DNA from: Dehalobacter alkaniphilus | Lineage (GTDB): Bacteria; Bacillota; Desulfitobacteriia; Desulfitobacteriales; Syntrophobotulaceae | Length of the DNA stretch: 64,000 bases | Direction of reading: 5' to 3' | Assembly: GCA_040500365.1 (NCBI GenBank) | Contig: CP148031.1 | Coordinates: 1,054,001-1,118,000, forward strand | Shown: piece by piece, positions 50,911 to 62,100 of the stretch | Layout of the letters: each line of letters begins with the position of its first letter | Position numbering within the stretch: the stretch's first letter is position 1 | Position numbers and translations under genes: made by a program | Notes under the pieces: generated by a model | What the model saw: the letters and a program-made list of their open reading frames with translations, nothing else | Told to the model about the DNA's origin: nothing | The model's database searches: none

Positions 50911-52509
50911 ATGCCCAAGGTAACCATGATCAACCCAATCAGCCCAAAAACAGAGAAAAAAACGATCCCCAAACTACGTGTATGCGCATACTGCCGTGTC
51001 AGCTCAGACCACGATGAGCAGCAACAGTCCTTTTCGACACAGGTAGCGTATTACACCGAGCTGATCGAAGCCAACGACGTCTGGACGTTTGCGGGCATCT
51101 ACGCCGATGAGGGCATCAGCGGCACCAGCAAAGACAAGCGTGACGAGTTTTTGAGGCTGATGAAAGACTGTGAAGCCAAAAGGGTGGACATGGTCATCAC
51201 CAAATCCATCTCCAGATTTGCGAGAAATACCAAAGACTGCATTGAAGCAGTTAGAAAGCTGAAAGAGCTTGGAATTGCCATCTATTTCGAAAAGGAAAAT
51301 ATCAACACCATGAAGGTGGATAGCGAACTGATCCTCACCATACTCAGTTCTACAGCCCAGGAAGAATCCATTTCCATCTCCAAAAACAACAAATGGGCGA
51401 TACAGAAAAAGTTCGAAACAGGAGAATGGAATCCCACTTGCCTTCCCTACGGATACACCAAGGATGTAGAGGGTGAAATCCTCATCGATGAAGGGGAAGC
51501 CGTCATCGTCCGCAGGATATACCACGACTATTTAAACGGCAAGGGTTCTTACATCATAGCCAGGGAACTGACACAAGAAGGTGTTCCTACAAGAAAAGGT
51601 GCGGAAGCCTGGGGAGAAAATGTAGTTGCGGAAATCCTGACCAATGAGAAATATGTTGGCGATATGCTGATGCAAAAGACCTTTACCACCGATACAGTAC
51701 CTTTTATCCGGAAAAAGAATAAGGGTCAAAAACAAAAGTATTTTATACAGGACAGCCATGAACCCATCATTACAAGAGAAGAAGCCCAGCACGTCAGAAA
51801 AATTATGGACCAACGAAGGAAAGAAAAAGAGATGGTTGGTGACACCAAGAAGTACAATAACCGCTACCCGTTTACCGGTAAAATTATATGCGGTGAATGT
51901 GGAACCACTTTCAAAAGACAGAAGCTATTCAAAGGCATGCCCTACCAAACGGAACAGTGGTGCTGCAGCAAGCATATCCAAAAGCGAACAGCGTGCGGCA
52001 TGACAGCCATCAAAGAGGATTACATCAAAGCAGCATTCATCATTCTATACAATAAGCTGAAAAGCAATTGTGACCCAATACTAATCACACTATCAGAGGA
52101 TTTGAAAAAGCTCCATTACAGTCAAGAATATGAATCGCAGATAAAAAAACTTAACAGCAGAATATCGGAACTAACGGAACAGAGTCATGTACTGAGTAGA
52201 CTGAGGTCGAAAGGATATCTTGACTCTGTTCTTTTTATCGAGCAAAACAGCCTCATCGTAAAAGAACTTGCGGAATTAAAAGCACAGCGCAGTGCTCTCC
52301 TTGATTATACAGATTTTGATGAGCAAATCACTAGGACCCATGAGCTGATCACCATCCTCAAAAAGCAGGAGGACCTGATGGAGAGCTTCGATGATACTAT
52401 CTTCTCTCTGATGGTAGAAAAGATCATCGTGAAATCAAAAGTAACGCTTACCTTCCACTTAATAAACAGATTGAAGCTTACAGAGCTTATAGGAGAGGAA
52501 GTGAGTTAA
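50911..52509 (+). CDS. large serine recombinase 1
   Basis: ATG 50911 (MPKVTMINPI), 7 nt after AAAGGAGG; 532 residues. Catalytic domain: RVCAYCRVSSDHDEQQQSFS with nucleophile Ser, GIYADEGISGTSKDKRDEFL, and ITKSISRFARNTKDCIEAV with catalytic Arg residues. The recombinase domain (PYGYTKDVEGEILIDEGEAV) and a zinc ribbon (CGECGTTFKR...CCSKHIQKRTACG) follow. A C-terminal coiled-coil controls directionality in this family. Complete; likely the integrase of the element. Confidence 0.9.
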   Translation: MPKVTMINPISPKTEKKTIPKLRVCAYCRVSSDHDEQQQSFSTQVAYYTELIEANDVWTFAGIYADEGISGTSKDKRDEFLRLMKDCEAKRVDMVITKSISRFARNTKDCIEAVRKLKELGIAIYFEKENINTMKVDSELILTILSSTAQEESISISKNNKWAIQKKFETGEWNPTCLPYGYTKDVEGEILIDEGEAVIVRRIYHDYLNGKGSYIIARELTQEGVPTRKGAEAWGENVVAEILTNEKYVGDMLMQKTFTTDTVPFIRKKNKGQKQKYFIQDSHEPIITREEAQHVRKIMDQRRKEKEMVGDTKKYNNRYPFTGKIICGECGTTFKRQKLFKGMPYQTEQWCCSKHIQKRTACGMTAIKEDYIKAAFIILYNKLKSNCDPILITLSEDLKKLHYSQEYESQIKKLNSRISELTEQSHVLSRLRSKGYLDSVLFIEQNSLIVKELAELKAQRSALLDYTDFDEQITRTHELITILKKQEDLMESFDDTIFSLMVEKIIVKSKVTLTFHLINRLKLTELIGEEVS

Positions 52510-53487
52510 ATGGCGCAAAGGCATATGCCCTTCGGCTATAAAATCATCAACGGAACCATAACCATCCTACCTGAAAAGGCAGACCTGATTCGAAAAATGT
52601 TCAATGATTATATCGCAGGAACATCCCTACTGCAGATGGCTAAAGACCTAACCCAACAGGGAATACCAAATGCCAACGGAAAACCCTCCTGGAATCACGG
52701 CTCCATCGGAAAAATCTTATGCAACTGCAAGTATATCGGTAATGATTTCTACCCTGCCATAGTCACAGAGGAAGTTTTTAATAGCGTAAAAGCATGCAGG
52801 GAAGAAAAGAATGCTCAGCTTAACAGAAATACCAATTACTATGCCAACGGCATCACCAGCACTTACCCTTTCAGCGGCATGGTGGTCTGCGGCGAATGCG
52901 GAAGCGTGTTCCGGCGCTACACCGAGCATCACGATAGAAACAAAAAATGCAACTGGAAATGCAAGCGCTACATTGTTGACAACAGGGTCTGCTGCATAAG
53001 CGGCGTAGTAGATGACCATCAGCTGGAAGCCACCTTTATAGAGATCATCAACAGGGTGCTTGAAAAACCGGAAGTGATAGAGACTCACCCCACAGTCAAG
53101 GCAGTACAGGAGAATACGGAATTAAAAAAGCTTACCCTGCAAATCAGTAGCGCATTAATTAAAAGTGACTCTGAACCAGCGGAACTGGCAGAGCTATTAT
53201 TCAAAAGAGCTGCAGAGCAGTATCGGCTCTCAACGATAGATGACTTTGAGTACCAAACCAGAAAGCTGAAAGCGATATTTCAAACTCGTAAGCCCATCAC
53301 AGAATTTGATGAAGCTTTATTCAAGGCCACCATCAAGGGCATTACGGTGGAAAAGATCGGCCAACTTCGATTCGAGATGGCCAATGGTGTCACTCTAAAT
53401 ACCACCTATACATTACGTGGAAAAGGAGGAATTGATCATGGCAAGAGCGGCAAGAACAGTATCGGTGATCCCTGCCGATCCGATTAA
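52510..53487 (+). CDS. large serine recombinase paralogue without catalytic domain
   Basis: Starts directly after the previous stop (ATG 52510), 325 residues. It begins at the recombinase domain (MPFGYKIINGTITILPEKAD, GKPSWNHGSIGKILCNCKYI) and has a zinc ribbon (CGECGSVFRRY...CNWKCKRYI...CCISG) and a helical tail. No resolvase N-terminal domain is present, so it can bind DNA but not cleave it. It overlaps the next gene by 50 bp. It probably works as a partner subunit. Confidence 0.82.
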   Translation: MAQRHMPFGYKIINGTITILPEKADLIRKMFNDYIAGTSLLQMAKDLTQQGIPNANGKPSWNHGSIGKILCNCKYIGNDFYPAIVTEEVFNSVKACREEKNAQLNRNTNYYANGITSTYPFSGMVVCGECGSVFRRYTEHHDRNKKCNWKCKRYIVDNRVCCISGVVDDHQLEATFIEIINRVLEKPEVIETHPTVKAVQENTELKKLTLQISSALIKSDSEPAELAELLFKRAAEQYRLSTIDDFEYQTRKLKAIFQTRKPITEFDEALFKATIKGITVEKIGQLRFEMANGVTLNTTYTLRGKGGIDHGKSGKNSIGDPCRSD

Positions 53488-54199
53488 TAATTTAAATGAA
53501 AAGGCAAAGGAAAAGAAACTGCGAGTAGCGGCCTACTGCCGTGTCAGTACAGAACTGGAAGAACAGCAGTCAAGCTATCAAATGCAGGTGGAGCATTATA
53601 CAAGAGAAATACAGTCAAATCTAAAATGGAAGTTCGCAGGCATCTATGCGGACGAAGGCATCAGCGGAACCAACACCAAAAAACGTACCGATTTTAACCG
53701 AATGATCGAAGATTGCATGGCAGGCAAGATTGACATGGTGCTGACTAAATCCGTCAGCCGATTTGCCCGCAATACCGTAGACTGCATTACCTACATCCGG
53801 CAGCTCAAGGAGAAGAACATCGCCGTATTTTTTGAGAAGGAAAACATCAACACTCTAGATGGTGCTGGCGAGCTTCTAATTACCATCCTGGGCAGTCTCG
53901 CCCAGGAAGAAAGCCGCTCCTTAAGTACCAATACAAGATGGGGTGTGGTTCGCCGGTTCGAAAGAGGGCAGGTATACCTGAATCACACGCAATTCCTGGG
54001 CTACACCAAAAACCCGGAAGGGGAGCTTGTCATCGTACCGGAAGAAGCAGAAACGGTAAGATTGATATTCAGGCTTTACTTAGAGGGCTGCAGCATCGCG
54101 AAGATCAAGAAGTACCTGGAGGAAAATAACTTTAAAACAGCCACAGGCAAGGACAAATGGTATGCCAGCACCATAGCAGGTATGATTTCCAATGCCTGA
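53438..54199 (+). CDS. large serine recombinase 2, C-terminally truncated
   Basis: ATG 53438 (MARAARTVSV), AAAAGGAGG upstream. 253 residues of the usual ~540. Complete catalytic domain: RVAAYCRVSTELEEQQSSYQ with Ser, GIYADEGISGTNTKKRTDFN, LTKSVSRFARNTVDCITYI. The recombinase domain ends soon after GKDKWYASTIAGMISNA, where family members continue N-E-K-Y. The end is followed at once by a long hairpin. Truncation by a rearrangement at ~54197 is likely; a functional short form paired with the previous protein is less likely. Confidence 0.8.
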   Translation: MARAARTVSVIPADPINNLNEKAKEKKLRVAAYCRVSTELEEQQSSYQMQVEHYTREIQSNLKWKFAGIYADEGISGTNTKKRTDFNRMIEDCMAGKIDMVLTKSVSRFARNTVDCITYIRQLKEKNIAVFFEKENINTLDGAGELLITILGSLAQEESRSLSTNTRWGVVRRFERGQVYLNHTQFLGYTKNPEGELVIVPEEAETVRLIFRLYLEGCSIAKIKKYLEENNFKTATGKDKWYASTIAGMISNA

Positions 54200-54204
54200 G
54201 TTAT

Positions 54205-54269
54205 AATAGACAGTAATCAGAGAAACCCAGTAAGCAAGCGGGTTTTCACCGATTACGTCTATTTTTTTA
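54205..54269 (+). terminator. long hairpin with T-run
   Basis: AATAGAC-GTAATC-GAAACCC is mirrored, with single mismatches, by GGGTTT-C-GATTACGTCTATT and ends in seven T. It separates the recombinase cluster from the parA operon. Its length also makes it a candidate structural or attachment site. Confidence 0.7.
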
Positions 54270-54315
54270 TACCCTATTTACCCAAACTCATTTTACCCAA
54301 GAAAGGAGTACACCG

Positions 54316-55128
54316 ATGGCAAAAATCATTGCAACTATCAATGAAAAAGGCGGCGTGGGCAAAACGGCCACGGCGACCACGCTTGCCTATCTTTTGTCTA
54401 AGAGAGGACACCGTACCGCCCTGATTGATTTTGACGGTCAAGGGCATTCCAGTATCATTTTAGGTGTTAGCAACACCAATAAGCTGGAGGTTACAATCAA
54501 TACTATGTTACGCAAACTAGTGGAGGGTGAACCCCTACCCGCCTTGGAGAGCTACATATTCAAGGCTGACAATGGTGTTGACCTGATTCCTTCCAATTCA
54601 CAGCTTTTCACCCTTGAGCGAAATCTCTGCAATGTGGATTTCCGTGAGCACATCTTGACACAATACGTTGATACCATCAAGGACAGATATGACTACATCA
54701 TCATCGACTGTATGCCGCAAATGGGTACGCCAATGATTAATGTAATGATGTGTGCTGACAGCATTATAATCCCTACGCAAGCGGAGCTTTTATCAGCACA
54801 GGGACTTTCAGAGATTCTAAAGCATTATCAGATTATCCAGAAAAATAGCAACCACCGTCTGCGTATTGAGGGGATTTTGATTACCATGGATTCCCCCAAC
54901 ACCATTCTGTCCGCACAGGTAAACGATATGATTCAGCGTGGATTTGCGGATAAGGTTCCTATTTTCAAAACGCACATTCCACGTTCCATCAAGGTAGCGG
55001 AGTCAGTGGGATATCATCGGACTATCTGCGAGTTTTTACCGGAAAATCCTGCCGCAATCGCTTATGAGCAGTTTGTGGACGAACTGCTTGCAGGGACGCA
55101 CAAAAAAACAGTGGAAAGGAGCGCATAA
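54316..55128 (+). CDS. parA: ParA-family partition ATPase
   Basis: 270 residues, AAAGGAG upstream. Deviant Walker A ATINEKGGVGKTATATTLAY, Walker B region YDYIIIDCMPQMGTPMINVM, and IIIPTQAELLSAQGLSEI. ParA proteins on integrative elements act in stabilising the excised circle or in plasmid-like partition. parB starts 2 nt after its stop. First gene of an operon with parB and the giant helicase. Confidence 0.9.
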   Translation: MAKIIATINEKGGVGKTATATTLAYLLSKRGHRTALIDFDGQGHSSIILGVSNTNKLEVTINTMLRKLVEGEPLPALESYIFKADNGVDLIPSNSQLFTLERNLCNVDFREHILTQYVDTIKDRYDYIIIDCMPQMGTPMINVMMCADSIIIPTQAELLSAQGLSEILKHYQIIQKNSNHRLRIEGILITMDSPNTILSAQVNDMIQRGFADKVPIFKTHIPRSIKVAESVGYHRTICEFLPENPAAIAYEQFVDELLAGTHKKTVERSA

Positions 55129-55130
55129 GT

Positions 55131-56147
55131 ATGGCTACACCCAAACCGAAAGCCCGTTTTGTAGACTTTGAAGAAATGATGAGTATCGAACCGCAGCAAG
55201 ATACCGCCCCTGCTCCTGTGCAGGGCGGTATCTTAGAAATGGACTTTTCACAGATGGAGTCATTTCCAAATCACAGGTTTAAACTCTATGAAGGACAGCA
55301 GTTAGCGGATATGGTGGAGAGTATCCGCCAGTTTGGTATTCTGCTCCCTATTATCCTTTGGCATACCGAGGACGGACAGTACATTATTCTCAGTGGACAC
55401 AACCGTAAAAATGCCGCTCAACTTGCGGGACTGACCCAAGGTCCTGTTATCGTCCGTGAAAACCTGACCCATGAGGATGCCGTTTTAATCGTTACGGAGA
55501 CCAACCTGCGCCAGCGCTCCTTCTCTGATATGAGCCATTCCGAACGAGCCTACTGCCTTGCCCAGCACTATGAAGCTATGAAGTGTCAGGGCAAAAGAAA
55601 CGACCTTTTGCAAGAGATTGAAATGCTTTTAAATCCGCATAATACCGAGGATTCTAAAACTTGTTCGCAAGTTGAGAACAAGTCCAAAAGCCTTACGAAA
55701 GTAGGCGCGGAATATGGTCTTTCCAAGGATAAAGTTGCCCGGTACATTCGTATCTCGAACTTAATTGACCCCCTTATTTCACGGGTTGACACAGAGGAAA
55801 TTGCTTTCCTTGCCGCCTATGACCTTTCCTTTGTGGAGGACACAACAAAGCAACAGCAGATTGCAGACCTCATGGAGTCTGACAGCTATAAGGTGGACAT
55901 GAAAAAGGCGGAGCTGTTCCATAGCTATTATGAAACCGGCAAGTTGACCGATACTGCCGTTGTACAAATTCTCTCCGGCGAGAAAACCCGCAAACCCAAA
56001 AACAGTAAGCCGCAGCCCGTCAAAATTAAGTCTGCTGTCATTTCCAAATATTTTACTCCACAGCAGACCCAAAAGGAAATTGAGGAAACCATTGACAAGG
56101 CGCTGGCCCTGTACTTTGAAAATCAGAATAAGGAGGTGGCATCTTGA
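55131..56147 (+). CDS. parB: ParB-family DNA-binding protein
   Basis: 338 residues. ParB N-terminal domain: FPNHRFKLYEGQQLADMVES, IRQFGILLPIILWHTEDGQY, ILSGHNRKNAAQLAG, and ENLTHEDAVLIVTETNLRQR. A central HTH (KVGAEYGLSKDKVARYIRIS) follows. It normally loads at parS sites and works with ParA. Its stop overlaps the next start (TTGA), so the operon is translationally coupled. Confidence 0.9.
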   Translation: MATPKPKARFVDFEEMMSIEPQQDTAPAPVQGGILEMDFSQMESFPNHRFKLYEGQQLADMVESIRQFGILLPIILWHTEDGQYIILSGHNRKNAAQLAGLTQGPVIVRENLTHEDAVLIVTETNLRQRSFSDMSHSERAYCLAQHYEAMKCQGKRNDLLQEIEMLLNPHNTEDSKTCSQVENKSKSLTKVGAEYGLSKDKVARYIRISNLIDPLISRVDTEEIAFLAAYDLSFVEDTTKQQQIADLMESDSYKVDMKKAELFHSYYETGKLTDTAVVQILSGEKTRKPKNSKPQPVKIKSAVISKYFTPQQTQKEIEETIDKALALYFENQNKEVAS

Positions 56148-59100
56148 GTAAAGTAACCTTTCTTGCCGACCTGTATAAAAAGTCGGTGCAGGAATACACG
56201 AAAAACCCTGCGGAGTGGAAAGGTTTGCTGTCCTGTGTGGCAAGGTATTATAAACGCTCTTTTGACAACGCTGTGCTGATTTACGCACAGCGCCCTGACG
56301 CAAGCCAGCTTGCCACCTTTGACGAGTGGCATGACAAGCGGATTAACCGTAACATTAACCGGGGCGCAAAGGGCATTGCAGTCATTGACATGGTAAATCC
56401 CACAGCAAGCCTCAAGCACCTGTTTGATTTCATGGATACCAACGGTGACGAACAGAGCTTCAAGCGAGTTTTAGGTTACTTGTGGGAACTGGAGGATCAG
56501 TACAAACCCAGCCTGTTGGTAAAATTCCATGAAAAATACCATATCCCTACCTCCAGTATAGAACGGTGCCTGTATAAGCTGGTACAGCAGCGGGTGCGTC
56601 AGGTATTGCCGCAGTACATGGAAAACTTCAAAGTGAGTGACGAGAGCAGTATGCTTTACGGCGCACCTGCCCAAGCGGTAAAAGCAGAGTTTATGGAGCT
56701 TATCACTGACAGTGTTGCCTATACGGTATTTCAAAAATGCGGACTTTCCACCGAATTGTTTGACGAAAACGCTTTTACTAATATCAGCCACTTTAACAGC
56801 TTAGAGCTTTTTATGGCAATGGGAAGCTGTACGGTATCCCTTGCCAGACCTCTCCTGAAAGAAATCCATCAGGAAATTCAGCAAATCAAAATCGAAAGGA
56901 GCCAAATTTATGAGAACCGAACCGTTAATGAACCTCACTTATCGGCAGGGCGAGGACGGGATGTTGTACCCCAACCTGCAAATCTCGGAGAACGAGGAAA
57001 CCGACCGGACGCCGGTGGGCAGATTCGGGAGCCTGTGGAAAGACTTCATGATGGAGAACCACCCGCACCGCCTGTCGGAGCTGGTGGCACAGGGCAAAAT
57101 CAACGAAATGATTCTGAAAGTGGACGAGGAAGCCGAGAACCGCAAGGAACGGCTGATACAGGAGCTTCTCACTGCCCAGCCGATGCCGGACACCGAGGAT
57201 ACGCTGGAGAGAGCCAGTCACATGAATATGATAACCTCCACAGCGGAGGAAATCGTGATAACAGAGCTGGTGCTACAAGCCCGATAACAGAAACCGCAGA
57301 GCCGCCCATAGATGGTAAACAGCCGTCTATGGGCGGTTTTTTTGCTGTACCGCCGAAAGCCGAGCCGGTGGCTCCGGCTTCGATACCACCCCAAACGGTT
57401 CAGCCACTGGATGAAGAAGAAATTTCTGATCTCATTGATGTGGTGCTTTGCGCCGACGATCTTACGCCCGATACGCGGGAATGGGTATCGGAAATTCACA
57501 AATTCTTTGAGGGCGGACACAAGCAGACCACCAAGTCAAAAATACTGAAAGCCTATTACGGCAAGCTGGACACGGAATACCTGACCAAAACCGGCGATTA
57601 TTTTCTGCATATCCTTGCCGACAGCGAAGGGTTGACCTTTGAAACAGAGGGACAGCAGTTTGCTGCCAGCTATGATGAGCTTACAAACCGCATTGACAAC
57701 CTGATTCTAATGGGTGCATATCCGTATAGCTCCGCCGACAGCATGACTGACGATTTTTCCATACCGGATGAAATGGAGGAGATGCAAGGGGTATCAAATG
57801 AGGACGAACCGGAGCCGGAGGAACCTATTGCGTCCGCTGCTTTATCCAAACAGGACAGACAGCAGATTATTGACGAATACCTTCAGCACGGTAGCGGCAC
57901 ACAGGGCGGCAGACAGCGGATATATCAAGCCATGCTGTCCATGCCTGCTAAAAAAGACCGGGTTGATTTGATCCGGAAGGAATATAACCATTACGGCTAC
58001 TATCGTGGTTTGGATAACGGTGGTCATTGGCACTTAGAGTCCACTCCGAAAGGTCTGGCGATTGATTACCGGTCCGGCAATCTGGAACTGCATGAGGTTC
58101 TTTCGTGGAATCAGGCGGAAAGCGGTATCTCTGACCTGATCCAGCAAGATCGATATCTGACCGAGGAAGATAAGACAGAGCTGGAAGCCGAGGGCAGAAC
58201 CGTATATATCCCTGTTCCCGAACCCGTGAAGGAAGCTCCTGAACGGCAGCTTACCCTGTTCGATATGGCTCCCGTTTCACAGGACAGTTATGAGGACAGC
58301 GATGATGATAACAATGACAGCGTGATTGACGGAAATTCCGACGAACCGCAACCCCTGCCGTTTGCGGAGGGTGACCGTATTTACTACCATGACCGGGTAT
58401 TTGAAATTGTCAAATTTCTGCATGACGGCCGCACGGTGGAAATCGGTGATATTGCCCAGCTCAAAAATCTGAACCGACTGAGAATTACGGAACGTGTTCC
58501 GCTATCGGAAGTTGCGGACTGCAAGCCCCTGAAAGACCACCATACGGATGGCGAGCTTGCTTCTATGGTGGTGGAGGCAGTACAAAGCGGTGACAGCAGC
58601 GAGGAAACCAAAGCGGCAATCCAAGCCGCAGCCCTTATCAATCAGTCAAATGAGGAATATAACGATGCCATTATGGATGATTTCCATGCCCGTGCATGGG
58701 GTGAGGGCATCAACTACTTCTATTCCCCTGACCACCACCTGTATGACGGTGGCCCGAAAACCAAATGTAAAAACAATATTGAGGCCATCCGGCTGCTAAA
58801 GGAATTACAGGCGCAGGGACGCATGGCTACCGCCGAAGAACAGATTACCCTTGCCCGGTTTGTGGGCTGGGGAGGTCTTGCCAATGCACTCACTCCTGAA
58901 AAAAGCAGATGGGAAAAGGAGTATGCAGAAATCAAGGAATTGCTAACCGATGAGGAATTTCAGGCGGCACAGAAAAGCACTCTGACCTCCTATTACACGG
59001 AGCAGAGCGTTATCAGCCATATTTATCAGGGCTTGGAGAACATGGGTTTTCGAGGTGGGAACATCTTAGATCCTGCCCTTGGCACAGGAAACTTTTTCTC

Positions 59101-62100
59101 CGTCCTGCCGGACAGTATGAAATCCTCCAAGCTATACGGCTGTGAAATCGACCCCATCCCCGGACATATTGCCAAGCATCTTTACCCGGACGCAGATATT
59201 CAGGTAACGGGTTTTGAAAAGACGGCCTTTTCCGACCATTTCTTTGATGTGATGGTGGGCAACGTGCCGTTTAACTCCATTAAGGTGGATGATCCGCGCT
59301 ACAACAAGCACAACCTCCCCATTCACGACTACTTCATAGCCAAATCGCTGGATAAGGTTCGTCCGGGCGGTGTGCTGGCGCTGATTACTTCCAAATTCAC
59401 CTTGGATAAGGCTAATTCCAAAATGCGTCGGTACATAGCCGGAAAAGCGGAACTGATCGGCGCAATCCGTTTGCCGAATAACGCTTTTAAGCAGGTCGCC
59501 GGAACGGAAGCCACCACGGATATTTTGTTCCTCAAAAAGCGGGAACGGGAAATTGTGCCGGACGAAGAAAACAGCCCGTGGCTTTCCGTGGAGCAAAATG
59601 CAGACGGTATGCCCATGAACAGCTATTTTATTGACCACCCGGAAATGGTGCTGGGTGAAATGGTATTTGATGAATCCATGTTTGGCAACGAAAAGACCAC
59701 CGCCTGTCACCCGATCCCCGGAGAGAACTTGAATGAACGGCTGGAGCGTGCCATTTCCTATCTGGACGGCGAGTACACCGAAGCCACCTCGGAATACGAG
59801 GACGAAAAAGAAATGCTGCCGGAATCTATCCCTGCTGACCCTAAGGTGCGCAATTTCAGCTATGGGCTGATGGATAGTGAACTGTATTACCGTGAAAATT
59901 CCCGGATGTATAAGCAGAATATCACCGGACGGAAAGCCGAGCGTATCCGGGGCATGTTGGAAATTACGGCAGCCATCCGCAGCTTGATCGATTTTCAGAA
60001 CAGCGAATATGCTGACCTCTATGAGCTGCCCACGCAGGAATACGAAAAGCAGCTTCAGGAGCATATCGCCCATTTGAACCATGTTTATGATGCCTTTATC
60101 AAAAAACAGGGGTATCTCAATTCCTACGCCAATGTAATGGCGTTCTCACGGGATGCCAATGCGCCGCTGCTTCGATCCATTGAAGCGGAGAAGAAAGACC
60201 AAAAGGACGTATGGGAAAAGACGGCTATCTTCTATAAAGCTACCATTAAGCCCAAGGTTATGCCGAAAACGGTCCATTCCGCAGAAGAAGCCCTGATGGT
60301 TTCTCTTAATATCAAAGGCAAATTAGACCTTGCCTATATGTCCTGGCTCTATCAGCGTCCCAATCACCGCAAAGCGAGTCCAGACGAAATTATAGAGGAG
60401 CTAGGTGATAGGATTTACCAAGACCCGGAGGATTACACCGGCAACCCGTATACCGGCTGGAAAACCGCCGACGAGTATTTGAGCGGCTATGTCAAGGATA
60501 AGCTGGCGGCGGCTATTTTAAAGGCGGAGGAAGAACCGGAACGGTTCAGCCGCAACGTGGAGGCCCTCAAGCTGGTACAGCCCGTTCCCCTGACCCCGCA
60601 GGACATCAGCTTTACGCTGGGTTCCACATGGATTCCTCCTGAGATTTACCAGCAGTTTATGTACGATACCTTCCAGACCGCACCGGGTAATCAGGAGGGA
60701 CGGTTTGGCATTTTCCTTGAATTTTCCCGTTACAGCGGCGCTTACCACATTACCAGTAAAAGCGCAGAACGTACCTCCGTCATGGTAAACCAGTCCTACG
60801 GCACAGACCGTATGAACGCCTATGACATACTAGAAACTACTCTGAATCTGCGCCCGGTGGAGGTCAAAGACCCGGTAGACTACATCGACCCGGATACCGG
60901 CGAGGAAAAGACCAAATACGTTCTCAATAAAAAGGAAACCATACTGGCCCGTGAAAAACAGGCCGAAATCAAGCTGGCATTTGAAAGTTGGCTGTTTGCC
61001 GACCCGGAGCGCGGAGCAAGCCTGACCAAGCTCTACAATGACCGTTTTAACAATATCCGGCCCCGTGAGTACAACGGTGATGATCTGCTCTTACCGGATA
61101 TGGCGGAAGGCATCAAGCTCCGCCAGCACCAACGGGATGTAATTGCCCATGGCCTTTATGGGGACGGAAATTTGCTGATAGCACATGAAGTTGGTGCCGG
61201 GAAAACCTACGCTGCTATCGGGCTGGGCTATGAAATGAAGCGGCTGGGAGCCATTCACAAGCCCCTGTATGCAGTACCCAACCATCTGGTAGGCGAATGG
61301 GCAACCCACTATATGAAGATGTACCCTAATGCCAATATTTTGGTGGCGGAGAAAAAGGATTTTGAGAAAAAGAACCGCCGCCGCTTTGTCAGCCGGATTG
61401 CCACCGGTGAATACGATGCCGTAATTATGGGGCACAGCAGCTTTGAACTGATTGGCTTGTCCAGAGAACGGCAGCTTGCTGCGATGGAAGCGGAGCTTGA
61501 GGCCATTACTAACGCCATTTCGGAGCAGAAAGCCCGTGACGGTAAGGACTGGACGCTCAAGCAGATGGAAATTTTCAAAGCCAACCTCCAGTTCCGGTAT
61601 GATCGGCTGTTCAAAGCGGAGAAGAAAGACGATGTGGTCAGCTTTGAGGAACTTGGTGTAGACGCCCTGTTTGTGGATGAGGCCCATGCCTACAAAAATA
61701 ATTTTTCCTATACCAAAATGCGCAACGTAGCGGGTATCACCGGGGTCAGCAGCCAGCGCGCCATGGATATGCACCAGAAATGTCAGTACATCAATGAGCT
61801 GAACAATGGTCGCGGTGTGGTGTATCTTACCGGTACGCCCATTTCCAATACCATGGCGGAGCTGTATGTGCTGCAAAAGACCATGCAGCCAAAAGCACTG
61901 GAAGATCGTGGCCTGCTGATGTTTGATAGCTGGGCAAGCACCTATGGTGTGATTGAATCCTCTCTGGAAATCAAGCCGGAGGGCAGCGGCTATCAGATGA
62001 AGAACCGGTTCGCTAAGTTTCACAATCTACCTGAACTTATGAATATGTTCCTGATGATTGCCGACATCAAAACCGCCGATATGCTGGATTTGCCCACCCC

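Noticed and set aside
55779..56303. 174-codon minus-strand ORF
   Set aside because: Overlaps the parB end and helicase start on the other strand, both of which have clear homology and ribosome sites.
59132..60082. 316-codon minus-strand ORF
   Set aside because: Lies opposite the conserved methylase domain of the giant helicase and has the His/Phe-rich composition of an antisense shadow in GC-richer DNA; no ribosome site or family features.
61091..62023. 310-codon minus-strand ORF
   Set aside because: Exact antisense of the SNF2 Walker A and DEAH region; a shadow frame.
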